From contig NZ_JAUYGL010000154.1 of the NCBI RefSeq assembly GCF_030689745.1, positions 1-36,210 on the forward strand: a stretch of DNA of 36,210 nucleotides. The letters run 5' to 3'. This DNA is from Devosia sp. GTDB taxonomy: Bacteria; Pseudomonadota; Alphaproteobacteria; Rhizobiales; Devosiaceae. Positions 7,650-16,125 of the stretch are shown here, piece by piece (position 1 is the stretch's first letter; every line of letters starts with the position of its first letter). The notes below the pieces were generated by a model. The model saw only the letters and a program-made list of their open reading frames with translations, was not told the DNA's origin and did no database searches. The position numbers were made by a program, and so were the translations under genes.

Positions 7650-8654
7650 TCAGTCGGACGAGCGGGCGCTGCGGAAGCGATCGAAAGCGACCGCTATGAC
7701 TATGAACGAGCCGACAAATGCTCCCTGCCAGAAGGTGCTGATCCCGAGGAGAATCAGGCTGTTTCTGATCACCTCGATCAACAGCGCGCCGACCACGGCG
7801 CCAAAGGCGGTCCCCACGCCGCCCGCCAGATTGGCCCCACCGATCACCGCTGCCGCGATGACGGACAATTCCATTGCCTGACCGAGATTGGTGGTGACGC
7901 CGCCCAGCCAACCCACTTCCAGCACGCCGGTCACGCCCGCGGTGAAGGCGCAGAAAACGTAAACCGAAACCTTGAGTTGCTTCACCGCGATGCCGGTCAG
8001 CTTGGCCGCTTCTTCATTGCCGCCCATGGCGAACAGATGCTGCCCCCAGCGCGTCCATTTGAACGCGAAGCCAGTAACCAGCGCCAGCACCGAGAGGACG
8101 ATGAGGGGGTTCGGCAAACCCAGTGTGGAACCGCCACCCAAGGCCAGCAGCATGTCATGGTCAGGTCCGAACTCGTACATCATCTTGTTGTTGGACAGCA
8201 CCATGGCCAGGCTTCGTGCCACTGAAAGCATGCCGAGGGTGACGACGAAGGCCGGCATTCCGGCATACGCGATCAAGAGGCCATTCGCGAGGCCTACCAG
8301 CACGGCCACCAGCAATGCTGCAGGAACGCCGATCCAGATCGGCAGCCCGGCGGCCATGATGACGGCCACTGTCATGGCGGAAATCACCACGGTGGATCCA
8401 ACAGAGAGATCTATGCCGCCCGATGCAATGACCGCGGTCATTCCGATGGCAATTATGCCGACGAAGGCAAAGTTGCGCGACACGTTGAAGAGGTTTCTTT
8501 CGGTGGCAAATGTGTCGGTCATCAGCGTCAGCGCCACGCAGGCAAGCAGGGCGGCGAGAAAGACCCAGAAAGTCTGGTGACCGGTCAGCCGGGAAAGCGC
8601 CGTGCGGTTTTGCGAGGCGCCGATGACTTCTATCAGGGTAGAGTTTGTCGACAT
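7650..8654 (-). CDS. CUT2 sugar ABC transporter permease
   Basis: Inner-membrane BPD_transp_2-family permease, 334 residues, strongly hydrophobic throughout. The CUT2 signature IAIGMTAVIASGGIDLSVGS is intact and the late AAVIGGANLAGGVG patch is present. I start at the ATG at 8654 (MSTNSTLIEV), which has AAGGA about eight bases upstream; the longer open frame would overlap the ATPase gene without similarity. It follows the single-domain ATPase by 22 bp and forms with it a leftward two-gene unit. The matching binding-protein gene is transcribed the other way from a shared intergenic region. The gene set (binding protein, permease, single-domain ATPase) resembles the FrcBCA fructose importer of Sinorhizobium, but the substrate is not shown by the sequence. 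Confidence 0.93.
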   Translation of the reverse strand: MSTNSTLIEVIGASQNRTALSRLTGHQTFWVFLAALLACVALTLMTDTFATERNLFNVSRNFAFVGIIAIGMTAVIASGGIDLSVGSTVVISAMTVAVIMAAGLPIWIGVPAALLVAVLVGLANGLLIAYAGMPAFVVTLGMLSVARSLAMVLSNNKMMYEFGPDHDMLLALGGGSTLGLPNPLIVLSVLALVTGFAFKWTRWGQHLFAMGGNEEAAKLTGIAVKQLKVSVYVFCAFTAGVTGVLEVGWLGGVTTNLGQAMELSVIAAAVIGGANLAGGVGTAFGAVVGALLIEVIRNSLILLGISTFWQGAFVGSFIVIAVAFDRFRSARSSD

Positions 8655-8676
8655 CTGGATTGGTCCTTGATGATAA

Positions 8677-9417
8677 TCAGGCGGCCTCGATTGCGCCGGT
8701 GATAAGCCCGGTGACTTCTTCGGGCGAGGAGGCGGCGGCGCGCTTGTCGGCGACCAGACGGCCTCTGCGCAGCACGGCGATCCTGTCCGCCACATCGAAG
8801 ACGTCGGGCATGCGGTGGCTGATCAGCACCACGGCAATGCCGTGGTCACGCAGGTTGCGGATCAGATTGAGCACCTCGGCCACCTGGCGCACCGAAATGG
8901 CGGCCGTGGGCTCGTCCATCAGTACAATGCGGGCGTCCGAGAGCAGCGTGCGTGCAATCGCCACCGCCTGGCGTTGGCCGCCCGACATGCGCCGCACCAG
9001 ATCGCGTGGACGGGTTTCAGACTTGAGGCGCGCGAAAAGCTCCGCCGACCTGCTGCGCATCCCTGCATAGTCCAATAGCCGCAGCGGCCCGATGCGATGC
9101 GTCAGCTCGCGGCCGAGAAAGACATTGGAAGCGGCCGACAGGTTGTTGCAAAGCGCCAAGTCCTGATAGACGACCTCGATCCCGGAGCGCTGCGCATCGC
9201 GCGGCTTGTGAAATGCCGCCTTCTGGTCGCCGACATAGACTTCGCCGCTGGTCGGGGCGAAATTGCCGGCAATGACTTTGACCAGGGTGGATTTACCGGC
9301 CCCGTTATCCCCCATCAGTCCCACTACCTCGCCTGGTTCGATCACCAGCGAAACATCGGTCAAAGCGTGGATCGCCCCAAAGTGCTTGCTCACGCCATTC
9401 AGTCGCAGTGCGCTCAT
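8677..9417 (-). CDS. CUT2-type sugar ABC transporter, single-domain ATP-binding protein (FrcA-like)
   Basis: ATPase of 246 residues with one complete nucleotide-binding domain: Walker A GDNGAGKS (36-43), Q-loop VVYQDLAL (82-89), signature MSGGQRQ (144-150), Walker B IVLMDEPT (164-171) and the switch histidine in LISHRMPDV. Most CUT2 importers use a fused double ATPase of about 500 residues; this one must work as a homodimer, as FrcA does. Ribosome binding site GGGAGG lies only three bases before the ATG. The gene heads the leftward unit and faces the binding-protein gene at 9722 across a roughly 300-bp divergent promoter region. Family assignment is firm; the Frc analogy is by architecture only. 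Confidence 0.92.
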   Translation of the reverse strand: MSALRLNGVSKHFGAIHALTDVSLVIEPGEVVGLMGDNGAGKSTLVKVIAGNFAPTSGEVYVGDQKAAFHKPRDAQRSGIEVVYQDLALCNNLSAASNVFLGRELTHRIGPLRLLDYAGMRSRSAELFARLKSETRPRDLVRRMSGGQRQAVAIARTLLSDARIVLMDEPTAAISVRQVAEVLNLIRNLRDHGIAVVLISHRMPDVFDVADRIAVLRRGRLVADKRAAASSPEEVTGLITGAIEAA

Positions 9418-9531
9418 GCGCCTCCCTTTCTGACTTACTCACCCCAGTCCAATCAGTGGGCTCGCTGGCCTGTTTCCTCCTGCCAGCGCCCTCCCCTTCA
9501 ACAAGACCGCCAATTCACGCTTGACGGCCCC

Positions 9532-9555
9532 GCTAATTAGATGCTGATATTAGCA
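9532..9555. promoter_or_regulatory. Overlapping dyads, operator candidate
   Basis: GCTAAT (9532-9537) pairs with ATTAGC (9549-9554), and TGCT and AGCA flank ATAT in an imperfect 14-base palindrome (9542-9555). It sits in the AT-rich core of the divergent promoter region just downstream of a possible -35 box. A repressor bound here could shut off both directions. The sequence does not match the AAACG-type LacI operators seen elsewhere in the window. Confidence 0.4.
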
Positions 9556-9569
9556 CATAATATGAATAA

Positions 9570-9581
9570 ATCACCAGTGAT
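9570..9581. promoter_or_regulatory. Small palindrome ATCAC-NN-GTGAT
   Basis: A 12-base dyad with perfect 5-base arms around CA, 15 bases after the previous dyad. It may be a second operator half of the divergent promoter or the site of another regulator. Position and symmetry are the only evidence. Confidence 0.3.
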
Positions 9582-9721
9582 CTGCTTAATACCGCTCGAT
9601 CAGGGCGGAGAAACAGGCGAGGGGCTTAGGCCTGTCTCGTCTCGTGATCAACAATGGGGGAAATCCGACCACCAGTCGGAGCATGGACCGGGAAGCCGGT
9701 CATCAACGGGAGGAACTGAAT

Positions 9722-10711
9722 TTGACATACGTAAATCATCTCGCCATCGCAGCGGCCGTGCTGGCCCTTGCGGCTGGCCCGGCCCATGCCCAGGACAAGA
9801 AGACCTTGGCCATCGTGGTGAAGGGCCTCGACAACCCTTTCTTCGAGCAGATCAATCTTGGTTGCCAGGACTGGGCCGCCAACAATCCGGACTCGGAATA
9901 CGAGTGTCTCTATACCGGGCCGGCCTCCAGCGCCGATGAATCGGGCCAGGTGCAGTTGGTCGACGATCTGGTAACGCGCGGCGTGGCAGCCATTGCCATA
10001 TCGCCGTCCAACGCACCGGCTATGGCAAACCGGCTCAAGGAAATCGCGCCGCAGATCCCCGTGATGACGGTGGATGCGGACCTTTCCGAGGCCGACCGGT
10101 CCTTGCGCGCCACATTCCTAGGCACCGACAATTACCTGATGGGCGTGATGATGGCTGAGCAGGCCCTGCGGCTCAAGCCCGATGGCGGCACGGTCTGCCT
10201 GCAGTTGGGCAATGTCGCGGCGGACAATATCAACGCTCGCGCCGCCGGTTTCCGTGACACCATTGCCGGCGCCGAAGGCACCGATCGCCTGAGCGGGGAA
10301 GCTGGCTGGAGCGAAATCGAAGGCTGCCCGGTCTTTACCAATGACCAGATCGATCTGGCCAACCAGCAGATGGCGGACGTATTCACCTCCAATCCGGATC
10401 TGGATGCCTTCATCCTGATTGGCGGCTGGGCCCAGTTCGCGCCCCAGGCCTATGCACAGGTCACCGATCAGGTCATGGACCGGCTGATGAGCGATGAACT
10501 CATCATCATCGCTGGCGACACGTTGCCACCGCAGGTGCAGGCCTTCAACGAAGGGCGCAGCCATGTCCAAGTTGGTCAGCGGCCGTTCGAGATGGGCCAG
10601 CGCTCCCCCGATGTGATGATCCAGCTCATCAATGGCGAGGCTGTCGAAGACCCGATCTATACCGGCCTCGATGTCTGCACCCGCGAAGAGCCCGGTTTCT
10701 GCGCACAGTAA
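9722..10711 (+). CDS. CUT2 sugar ABC transporter, periplasmic substrate-binding protein
   Basis: Periplasmic sugar receptor, 329 residues. I start at TTG 9722 because GGGAGGA lies eight bases upstream and the signal peptide begins exactly there (about residues 1-23, ending G-P-A-H-A before Q-D-K-K). The n-region is unusual in having no Lys or Arg. The mature protein has the Peripla_BP_4 landmarks: LAIVVKGLDNPFFEQ as the first strand and ligand loop, VAAIAISPSNAPAM, and a late LIIIAGDTLPPQ segment. Several cysteines (CQDW, ECLY, VCLQ, GCPV, and two near the C-terminus) suggest disulfides. It is transcribed away from the permease and ATPase genes it presumably serves. An epimerase gene follows at once. 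Function is secure as a class; the ligand is unknown. Confidence 0.9.
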   Translation: MTYVNHLAIAAAVLALAAGPAHAQDKKTLAIVVKGLDNPFFEQINLGCQDWAANNPDSEYECLYTGPASSADESGQVQLVDDLVTRGVAAIAISPSNAPAMANRLKEIAPQIPVMTVDADLSEADRSLRATFLGTDNYLMGVMMAEQALRLKPDGGTVCLQLGNVAADNINARAAGFRDTIAGAEGTDRLSGEAGWSEIEGCPVFTNDQIDLANQQMADVFTSNPDLDAFILIGGWAQFAPQAYAQVTDQVMDRLMSDELIIIAGDTLPPQVQAFNEGRSHVQVGQRPFEMGQRSPDVMIQLINGEAVEDPIYTGLDVCTREEPGFCAQ

Positions 10712-10724
10712 ACGGGACATATCT

Positions 10725-10749
10725 GGCGTGGCGCCTCGGGCGCCATGCC
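10725..10749 (+). promoter_or_regulatory. 11-bp GC hairpin after the binding-protein gene
   Basis: GGCGTGGCGCC (10725-10735) and GGCGCCATGCC (10739-10749) pair over all 11 positions in RNA, with one G-U pair, around a TCG loop, 14 bases after the binding-protein stop. No T-tract follows. It buries the ATG at 10745, which argues that the next gene starts at GTG 10772 instead. Confidence 0.7.
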
Positions 10750-10771
10750 GCTCGATGCAAGGGGCATTGGC

Positions 10772-11746
10772 GTGAAATTACTGGTCACCGGCGTAACCGG
10801 CAAAGTTGGCGGCAATTTTCTGCCTGCATTCCTCGCGGCCGAAAGGTTTTCTGGTTGGTCCATCAGGGCGATCTGCAACAACCGCGTGGTGGAGCATCCT
10901 GGCGTAGAAATTGTCCGCGCCTCCCTCGCAGATGCCGATGCCATGTTTGCAGCAATGGAGGGGGTCACACATGTCCTGCATATGGCCGCGGTGAAGGAGT
11001 CGCCGCTTCTGGCGATGGAGGTTGGTGTCGGGGGCATGTTCAACCTGCTCGAAGCGTTCCGGTCTACGCCGGGCACACGGCAGTTTGTGCTGCTCGGTGG
11101 CGATTGCACTGTCGGGCACATGTTCCAGCGCTATGACGAGCCGATCACCGATGCCGCGCCGCGCCGCGCCTATCCGGGCTGCTACGCGCTGACTAAGGTG
11201 CTCGAAGAGGTCATGCTTGAGCAATATGGAATCCAGTACGGCATCAATGGCTGCTGCCTGCGCGCACCCTGGATCATGGAGAAAGATGATTTCCGCTTTG
11301 CGCTGAGTTTCAGCGACCAGTTTGGCGGGCCACCCTGGAGCGAGCTAATTGATGCAGGGGCTGTAGCACGGCACGCACAGGCGGCGAGTGTGCCCTTGCT
11401 GCGCGACGCGCGTGGCGCCCCACTGCGGCGCAACTTCATCCATGTCGACGATCTGGTCGGCGCCATTCTGACGGCATTGGACCATCCGGCCGCGGCCGGT
11501 CAACTTTTCAACATTGCGATGGATGCGCCGGTCGATTACGGCGAGGTGGCGCAGTATCTGAGCGCCACCCGATCCCTGCCGGTGGCCGAGATCGACACAC
11601 CCTTTCACAGCAACTGGCTCGACAATGCCAAGGCTCGCCTACTGCTGGGCTGGAAGCCGCAGGTCGATCTGCAACGACTCATCGAACGGGCATGGGACTA
11701 CGTCCGCGCGCCCGATGACCCGCGCAAGGTCTGGTACCCTGGGTAG
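10772..11746 (+). CDS. NAD(P)-dependent epimerase/dehydratase (extended SDR)
   Basis: Cytoplasmic oxidoreductase of the extended short-chain dehydrogenase family, 324 residues from GTG 10772 (AAGGGG shortly upstream; the in-frame ATG at 10745 lies inside a strong hairpin). The Rossmann motif TGVTGKVG is at about residues 6-13. The catalytic pair Y-A-L-T-K is at 138-142. The usual active-site Ser/Thr region reads GGDCTVG at about 109-115, so Thr113 would fill that role. The C-terminal half has the NFIHVDDLVGAI segment typical of sugar epimerases and uronate dehydrogenases. It follows the binding-protein gene and precedes another CUT2 operon, so it probably acts on a sugar or sugar acid brought in by one of them. 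The exact reaction is not recognisable; uronate or other aldose dehydrogenase activity is possible. Confidence 0.85.
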   Translation: MKLLVTGVTGKVGGNFLPAFLAAERFSGWSIRAICNNRVVEHPGVEIVRASLADADAMFAAMEGVTHVLHMAAVKESPLLAMEVGVGGMFNLLEAFRSTPGTRQFVLLGGDCTVGHMFQRYDEPITDAAPRRAYPGCYALTKVLEEVMLEQYGIQYGINGCCLRAPWIMEKDDFRFALSFSDQFGGPPWSELIDAGAVARHAQAASVPLLRDARGAPLRRNFIHVDDLVGAILTALDHPAAAGQLFNIAMDAPVDYGEVAQYLSATRSLPVAEIDTPFHSNWLDNAKARLLLGWKPQVDLQRLIERAWDYVRAPDDPRKVWYPG

Positions 11747-11836
11747 CAGCATGCGCACCACTTAATATCCAATGTTCCGGCGCACATTCCATCAACGGGA
11801 GCCTGCCCGGATCGGCGGATATAAACCGCTCGACGG

Positions 11837-11847
11837 CAAACGGTTTG
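11837..11847. promoter_or_regulatory. LacI-type operator candidate
   Basis: CAAAC-G-GTTTG is a perfect odd palindrome about 65 bp upstream of the third binding-protein gene. A further CCG/CGG-bounded half site, AAACCG (11823-11828), lies just left of it. It resembles the AAACGGTTT site at 23499-23507. A LacI-family repressor is the natural candidate to bind it, for example the one at 6450-7514. Confidence 0.5.
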
Positions 11848-11913
11848 GCGCCGAGCAATTCAACGTCGTCGCGGAGCGCCAACAACAAAGCGCCTGTGAC
11901 ATGGGAGGATAAT

Positions 11914-12861
11914 ATGAAAGTCAAACTTGCCGTTTCAATCGCGGCCGTGGCCACTGTCGTGGCGGCACCCGCATTTGCTCAGGATAAGCCACAGCTGGCC
12001 TTTGTCGTAAACGCGGCTTCTGATTTCTGGAAGTTGGCCGAAGCAGGCGTGGCTAAGGCGCAGGGGGAACTGCCTGGCTATGATCTGCAGTTTCGCTATC
12101 CTGCGCAAGGCACGGCAGCGCTGCAGAATGCGCTGATGGACGATCTGGTCGCCGCCGGCACCGATGCCATCATGATTTCTTCGGCAGATCCGAAGAACTC
12201 CATCGATGCCTTCAACCGCATTGCGGCGCAGGTGCCCCTGTTCACCACCGACAGCGATGCGCCCGACAGCGATCGCATCGCCTATCTGGGTTCATCCAAC
12301 ACCCTGGCAGGCGTTCAGGCCGGTGAGATTGCTGTGGCTTCCTTGCCCAATGGCGCAAAATGCATGGGCTTCGTCGGCTTCCTTGGGGCCGATAATGCCA
12401 TCGAGCGCATTGCCGGCTTCCGCCAGGCCGTCGAGGGTTCGGGCATAGAACTGGTCGATGTCCGTGGCGATGACGTGGACTTTGCGCGCGCCCGCTCCAA
12501 TGTCGATGACGTGCTTGCGGCCAATCCCGACATCAACTGCATGGTCGGATTCTATTCTTACAACCCGCCCAAAATCTACGAGGCCCTGCAGGCCGCCGGC
12601 AAGCTGGGAGAGATCACGGTTGTCGCGTTTGACGAAGACCCGATCACCCTGGGCGCCGTGCGCGAAGGCAGCTTTGCCGGCACTGTTGTTCAGGACCCAT
12701 ACCAGTGGGGTTACCAGGGCATGCACCTGATGGCAAAATATCTCGAGGGTGACACTTCGGGCGTGCCGGAAGACGGGCTGATCATTGTTCCGACCAAAGT
12801 TGTCGACCAATCCAATGTCGATGCCTTTGAGGCCGAACTCAAGGAGCGTATCGGCGGGTAA
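11914..12861 (+). CDS. CUT2 sugar ABC transporter, periplasmic substrate-binding protein
   Basis: Periplasmic sugar receptor of 315 residues. The ATG at 11914 has GGGAGG seven bases upstream and begins a clean signal peptide (MKVKLAVSIAAVATVVAAPAF, then A-Q), probably cut after A-F-A. The mature part is a ribose-binding-protein-like Peripla_BP_4 domain: PQLAFVVNAASDFWKLAEAG at its start, AGTDAIMISSADPKNSIDA in the N-lobe, then FGFLGADNAIER-type and VVAFDEDPITLGAVREG segments in the C-lobe. It leads the operon binding protein-double ATPase-permease (to 15502). A LacI-type palindrome lies upstream. The family is certain; the ligand is not known, and it differs clearly from the other two CUT2 receptors here. 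Confidence 0.92.
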   Translation: MKVKLAVSIAAVATVVAAPAFAQDKPQLAFVVNAASDFWKLAEAGVAKAQGELPGYDLQFRYPAQGTAALQNALMDDLVAAGTDAIMISSADPKNSIDAFNRIAAQVPLFTTDSDAPDSDRIAYLGSSNTLAGVQAGEIAVASLPNGAKCMGFVGFLGADNAIERIAGFRQAVEGSGIELVDVRGDDVDFARARSNVDDVLAANPDINCMVGFYSYNPPKIYEALQAAGKLGEITVVAFDEDPITLGAVREGSFAGTVVQDPYQWGYQGMHLMAKYLEGDTSGVPEDGLIIVPTKVVDQSNVDAFEAELKERIGG

Positions 12862-12880
12862 TCCTCCCAGCCAGCGCAGC

Positions 12881-12909
12881 CGCACCGGGTCGGTTTCTGA
12901 CCCGGTGCG
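12881..12909 (+). promoter_or_regulatory. Perfect 11-bp GC hairpin after the binding-protein gene
   Basis: CGCACCGGGTC (12881-12891), a 7-base loop, and its exact complement (12899-12909), 19 bases after the stop codon and with no T-tract. It has the same stem and loop lengths as the hairpin at 2316-2344 but an unrelated sequence. It probably stabilises the upstream binding-protein mRNA or attenuates read-through. Confidence 0.75.
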
Positions 12910-12980
12910 TGCCTGTCCATGCGATGAGTCTGTTGAGCGGCACCCCCGGTGCCGTTGCCGCTTTTTCGGGTTGCCTGAAC

Positions 12981-14492
12981 ATGAATGCCCATGACACGAA
13001 GCACCCACTGTTGGTGCTTGAGAACATCTCGAAGGTCTATCCCGGTGTGGTGGCCCTCTCCAACGTTACCCTGTCGGTCAGGGCTGGCGAGGTGTTGGCG
13101 CTAATCGGAGAGAACGGAGCCGGAAAATCGACGCTGATGAAGATACTGGGCGGGGTGATCGCGCCCAGCTCCGGCAAAGTCATCATCGACAACGTTGCCC
13201 ACGACCATCTCACGGTAACCCAGTCGCAGGCGGCCGGGATTGCCTTTGTGCACCAGGAACTCAACGTCTTCGACAATCTCGACGTGGCGGCCAACATGTT
13301 CCTGGGTCGCGAAATCCGGGGTGGCGCTCTTCGCCTGCTTGACCTCAAGGCTATGCGCGATGCGGCCCATCCCCTGCTGGCGCGGGTGGGCGCCACGTTC
13401 CGGCCTGAAACTTCTGTGGCCGAGCTGTCGCTGGCCGAGCGGCAATTGCTTGAAATTGCTAAGGCGCTCTCCATCGATGCGCGCGTGGTCATCATGGACG
13501 AGCCAACCTCGTCGCTGACGCTATCGGAAACGCGGACCCTGATGAAGGTGATCGCCGACCTCAAGGCGCAGGGTATCGCGGTCATCTACATTTCCCATCG
13601 CCTGGGGGAGGTCGAGGATTGCGCCGACCGCGTCTTCGGATTGCGCGACGGCCATGTCGCGGGTGAGCTCAGCCGCGACGAGATCAACCATGACGCGATG
13701 ATTCGCCTGATGATCGGACGAGATCTAAAATCGCTTTATACCCCGCCGACCCGTGCAGTTGGCGACATCATCCTCTCGCTCAAGGGCGTGCGGATCGGCG
13801 CTAACCCGCGGGCTCGTGCCGACTTGGATCTGCATGCGGGCGAAATTCTGGGCTTGGCCGGGTTGGTCGGCGCTGGCCGAACCGAACTGGCCGAAGCCGT
13901 CTTCGGAATTGCGCCAGTGCTCGAGGGCGAGGTGCTCCTGGCCGGACAGCCGTTCCGTGCCTCCTCGCCGCGAGAGGCGATCCAGGCTGGCGTTTACCTT
14001 GTGCCCGAGGATCGCAAGCGCGCGGGCCTCGTTCTCGAGACATCGATTTGCGAAAACATCTCGCTGGCCGATTTCCAGTCGGTGAGCCGCAACGGCCTGG
14101 TCTCGGGAACGAAGGTTGCCGAAAGGGCCGAGGCGCAGCGCGCCCGGCTCGGCATCAAGGCCGCTGATGTGCAGCGCAATGCCGCAGAACTGTCAGGGGG
14201 CAACCAGCAAAAGGTTGTGTTGGGCAAATGGCTCTCGATGAAACCCCGGCTCATTATCTTTGACGAGCCGACGCGGGGCATCGATGTCGGCGCCAAGTGG
14301 GAAATCTATAAGCTCATGCGGGCTCTGGCCGAGGCCGGTGTCGGCGTGATGATGATTTCGAGCGACATGGAAGAGGTCATCGGTGTCTCTGACCGTATCC
14401 TGGTGCTCCGGGAGGGTGAGGTCACCGGCTCGCTGCCACGCTCGGAGTTCTCCGAGCACAATGTTCTCAAGCTTGCCGTCGGCGCACATTAA
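12981..14492 (+). CDS. CUT2 sugar ABC transporter, double ATP-binding protein (RbsA/MglA type)
   Basis: Fused two-domain ATPase, 503 residues from ATG 12981. Earlier in-frame starts (GTG 12909, ATG 12924) would add a tail without family similarity, and the first overlaps the hairpin. No start has a strong ribosome binding site, so this choice is tentative. Domain 1 has Walker A GENGAGKS (43-50), the signature variant ELSLAERQ and Walker B VVIMDEPT. Domain 2 has a degenerate P-loop (GLVGAGRTEL), an intact signature ELSGGNQQK and a normal Walker B IIFDEPTRGID. Unlike the ATPase at 2486, the second Walker B keeps D-E-P. It lies between the binding protein and the permease of the third CUT2 operon. 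Confidence 0.93.
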   Translation: MNAHDTKHPLLVLENISKVYPGVVALSNVTLSVRAGEVLALIGENGAGKSTLMKILGGVIAPSSGKVIIDNVAHDHLTVTQSQAAGIAFVHQELNVFDNLDVAANMFLGREIRGGALRLLDLKAMRDAAHPLLARVGATFRPETSVAELSLAERQLLEIAKALSIDARVVIMDEPTSSLTLSETRTLMKVIADLKAQGIAVIYISHRLGEVEDCADRVFGLRDGHVAGELSRDEINHDAMIRLMIGRDLKSLYTPPTRAVGDIILSLKGVRIGANPRARADLDLHAGEILGLAGLVGAGRTELAEAVFGIAPVLEGEVLLAGQPFRASSPREAIQAGVYLVPEDRKRAGLVLETSICENISLADFQSVSRNGLVSGTKVAERAEAQRARLGIKAADVQRNAAELSGGNQQKVVLGKWLSMKPRLIIFDEPTRGIDVGAKWEIYKLMRALAEAGVGVMMISSDMEEVIGVSDRILVLREGEVTGSLPRSEFSEHNVLKLAVGAH

Positions 14493-14503
14493 GGGGAAGA
14501 AGA

Positions 14504-15502
14504 ATGCACAAGAAAGACATGGGACTGGCGCTCCTAATCATCGTGGTGGGTGCCATAGTCTATATGCGCAACCCCCTGTTCCTCTCGCCCATCAACCTGG
14601 GCAATACGGCAAACCTGATTGGCCTGTTCGGCCTCTTCGCCATTGGGCAGGGCTTTGTCATCATGACCGGCGGGATTGACCTCTCCGTGGGTTCGATGAT
14701 TGCCCTGCTCGGTGTCCTCTTTGTCGATATGGTGGGCCGGTTCGGCGTGCCCTGGCCGCTGGCCATGCTGATAACCATCGGCATCGGCACGCTGATGGGT
14801 CTGGCGCATGGATTGCTCATTACCAAACTGAAGATGCAACCCTTTGTGGTGACGTTGTGCGGCCTGCTGATCTACCGCGGCGTGGCGCGCGGCTATACTG
14901 GTGAGGCCACGGCAGGCTTTCCATTTGGGGTCAGCTATCCGGAACTGGAATGGTTGACCATCGGCCGCTCCTTCGGCATCCCGCATTCGTTCTATGCGAT
15001 GATCATTATCGGTGTGATCTGCTGGTTCGTGCTGCATCGGTCCGTGTTTGGGCGGCACCTGCAGGCCGTCGGCAAGAACGAGGATGCGGCCCGCTATTCC
15101 GGCGTAAGGACGGGGCTCGTCATCACCGCGGCCTATGTCACCTGCGCCGTGTTGACATCGATTGCCGCCATCTACTTCGCCATGTTCACCCGGTCGGTGC
15201 AGCCGTCTTCACATGGCAATTTCTATGAACTCTATGCCATCGCGGCGGCAGTGCTGGGGGGCTTCTCGCTCCGTGGCGGTGAGGGCTCGATCGTCGGCGT
15301 CATTCTGGGAGCGGTGCTGCTGCAGCAATTGCAGAACCTGGTGAACCTGCTGGGTATTCCGTCTTCGCTCAATTTTGCAGTTATGGGTGGGGTCATCCTG
15401 GCCGGTGTTCTCGCGGACCAGCAGTTCAACCGCTACCGCCAGAAACGCCGCGCTGCGCGTGCGCTGGATGGGCTCGGTAACGTGGCTGCTGCACCGAGTT
15501 GA
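14504..15502 (+). CDS. CUT2 sugar ABC transporter permease
   Basis: Inner-membrane BPD_transp_2-family permease, 332 residues, with hydrophobic segments throughout and a short cationic C-terminal tail (RYRQKRRAAR). The CUT2 signature FVIMTGGIDLSVGSMIALLG is canonical, and the late AIAAAVLGGFSLRGGEGS patch is present. A purine-rich ribosome binding site (AAGGGGAAG) precedes the ATG, which follows the ATPase stop by 11 bases. It is the only permease in this operon, so it should work as a homodimer. It is the last rightward gene before a decayed region. Confidence 0.94.
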   Translation: MHKKDMGLALLIIVVGAIVYMRNPLFLSPINLGNTANLIGLFGLFAIGQGFVIMTGGIDLSVGSMIALLGVLFVDMVGRFGVPWPLAMLITIGIGTLMGLAHGLLITKLKMQPFVVTLCGLLIYRGVARGYTGEATAGFPFGVSYPELEWLTIGRSFGIPHSFYAMIIIGVICWFVLHRSVFGRHLQAVGKNEDAARYSGVRTGLVITAAYVTCAVLTSIAAIYFAMFTRSVQPSSHGNFYELYAIAAAVLGGFSLRGGEGSIVGVILGAVLLQQLQNLVNLLGIPSSLNFAVMGGVILAGVLADQQFNRYRQKRRAARALDGLGNVAAAPS

Positions 15503-15581
15503 ATGTGTCTGGCCCGTCCATTCTGAGACAAGCGATCGTGCTGCGCAGTGGAAACTCAGCCGGCGGTTGCCGTCTTTGTTG

Positions 15582-15940
15582 GTAGCCCAGGCTGCGATCG
15601 ACAGTGTGGTGAACAAGCTCGCCGTTTTCGAAGCGTCGGATATTGGCGGCCATCTCCCTGACCGCCATATGCTGATAGGTTGGCGCCGCAACATGCGGCG
15701 ACAGCCGGATTTTGGGGTGTGTCGAGAGCGGGCCTTCGGCTAGCAGCGGCTCGATGCGGAAGACGTCGAGCGCTGCACCGCTGAGCTTGCCACTATCGAG
15801 CGCAGCGATCAGGTCGGCATCGACAACGTGGCCTCCGCGAGCTCCATTTATGAAGAGGGCGCCATCTTTAATCGAATCGATCAGTTTTTTGTCGACGATT
15901 TCTGACGTTTCCGGCGTAAGGGGTACGCGAATCCAGTGAC
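15582..15940 (-). pseudogene. Remnant of a D-2-hydroxyacid dehydrogenase (GhrA-like)
   Basis: On the minus strand one continuous frame gives about 120 residues clearly from the NAD-binding half of this family. It runs VPLTPETSEIVDKKLIDS, then GALFINGARGGHVVDADLI, then SGAALDVFRIEPL, then KIRLSPHVAAPTYQHMAVRE and IRRFENGELVHHTVDRS. These include the R-G-x-x-x-D segment, the catalytic Glu of the EP motif and the catalytic His of S-P-H. Everything upstream is lost: the frame carries unrelated residues and meets a stop at 16032-16034, and no Rossmann glycine motif or N-terminal domain is found. Full-length relatives have about 310 residues. At the 3' side the frame runs on past the expected end into the convergent permease gene. 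Relatives reduce glyoxylate and hydroxypyruvate, which ties in with the hydroxypyruvate isomerase at 31238. Confidence 0.85.
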
Positions 15941-16125
15941 CTATGCCAATCTCGGCATTGAAAACTCGGAAGCTGAACAGGCCGCTCAGTCGTAAGCAGC
16001 ACTGCGAGATTGGGCACTGCTCAATCTCGCTTCAGCAAAGGCGTCCGGCGGAAACGTCACGGAGCTCAATCGTCCCCAACTGGGTTCGAAGCTGCCATTC
16101 TTGGCGAGGAGTTTGGATGACCGAA

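Larger units (their letters stand above)
9418..9721. promoter_or_regulatory. Divergent promoter region of the second CUT2 system
   Basis: This 304-bp gap separates the leftward ATPase-permease unit from the rightward binding-protein gene, so it must hold promoters for both. It has an AT-rich core (about 9530-9575) with several dyads, and TTGACG at 9521-9526 is a possible rightward -35 box. A strong ribosome binding site, GGGAGGA at 9707-9713, ends the region and decides the TTG start at 9722. No protein-coding frame here looks real. Confidence 0.6.

Noticed and set aside
12909..12980. Longer N-terminus for the third-operon ATPase (GTG 12909 or ATG 12924)
   Set aside because: The extension lacks family similarity and the GTG lies in the right arm of a perfect hairpin.
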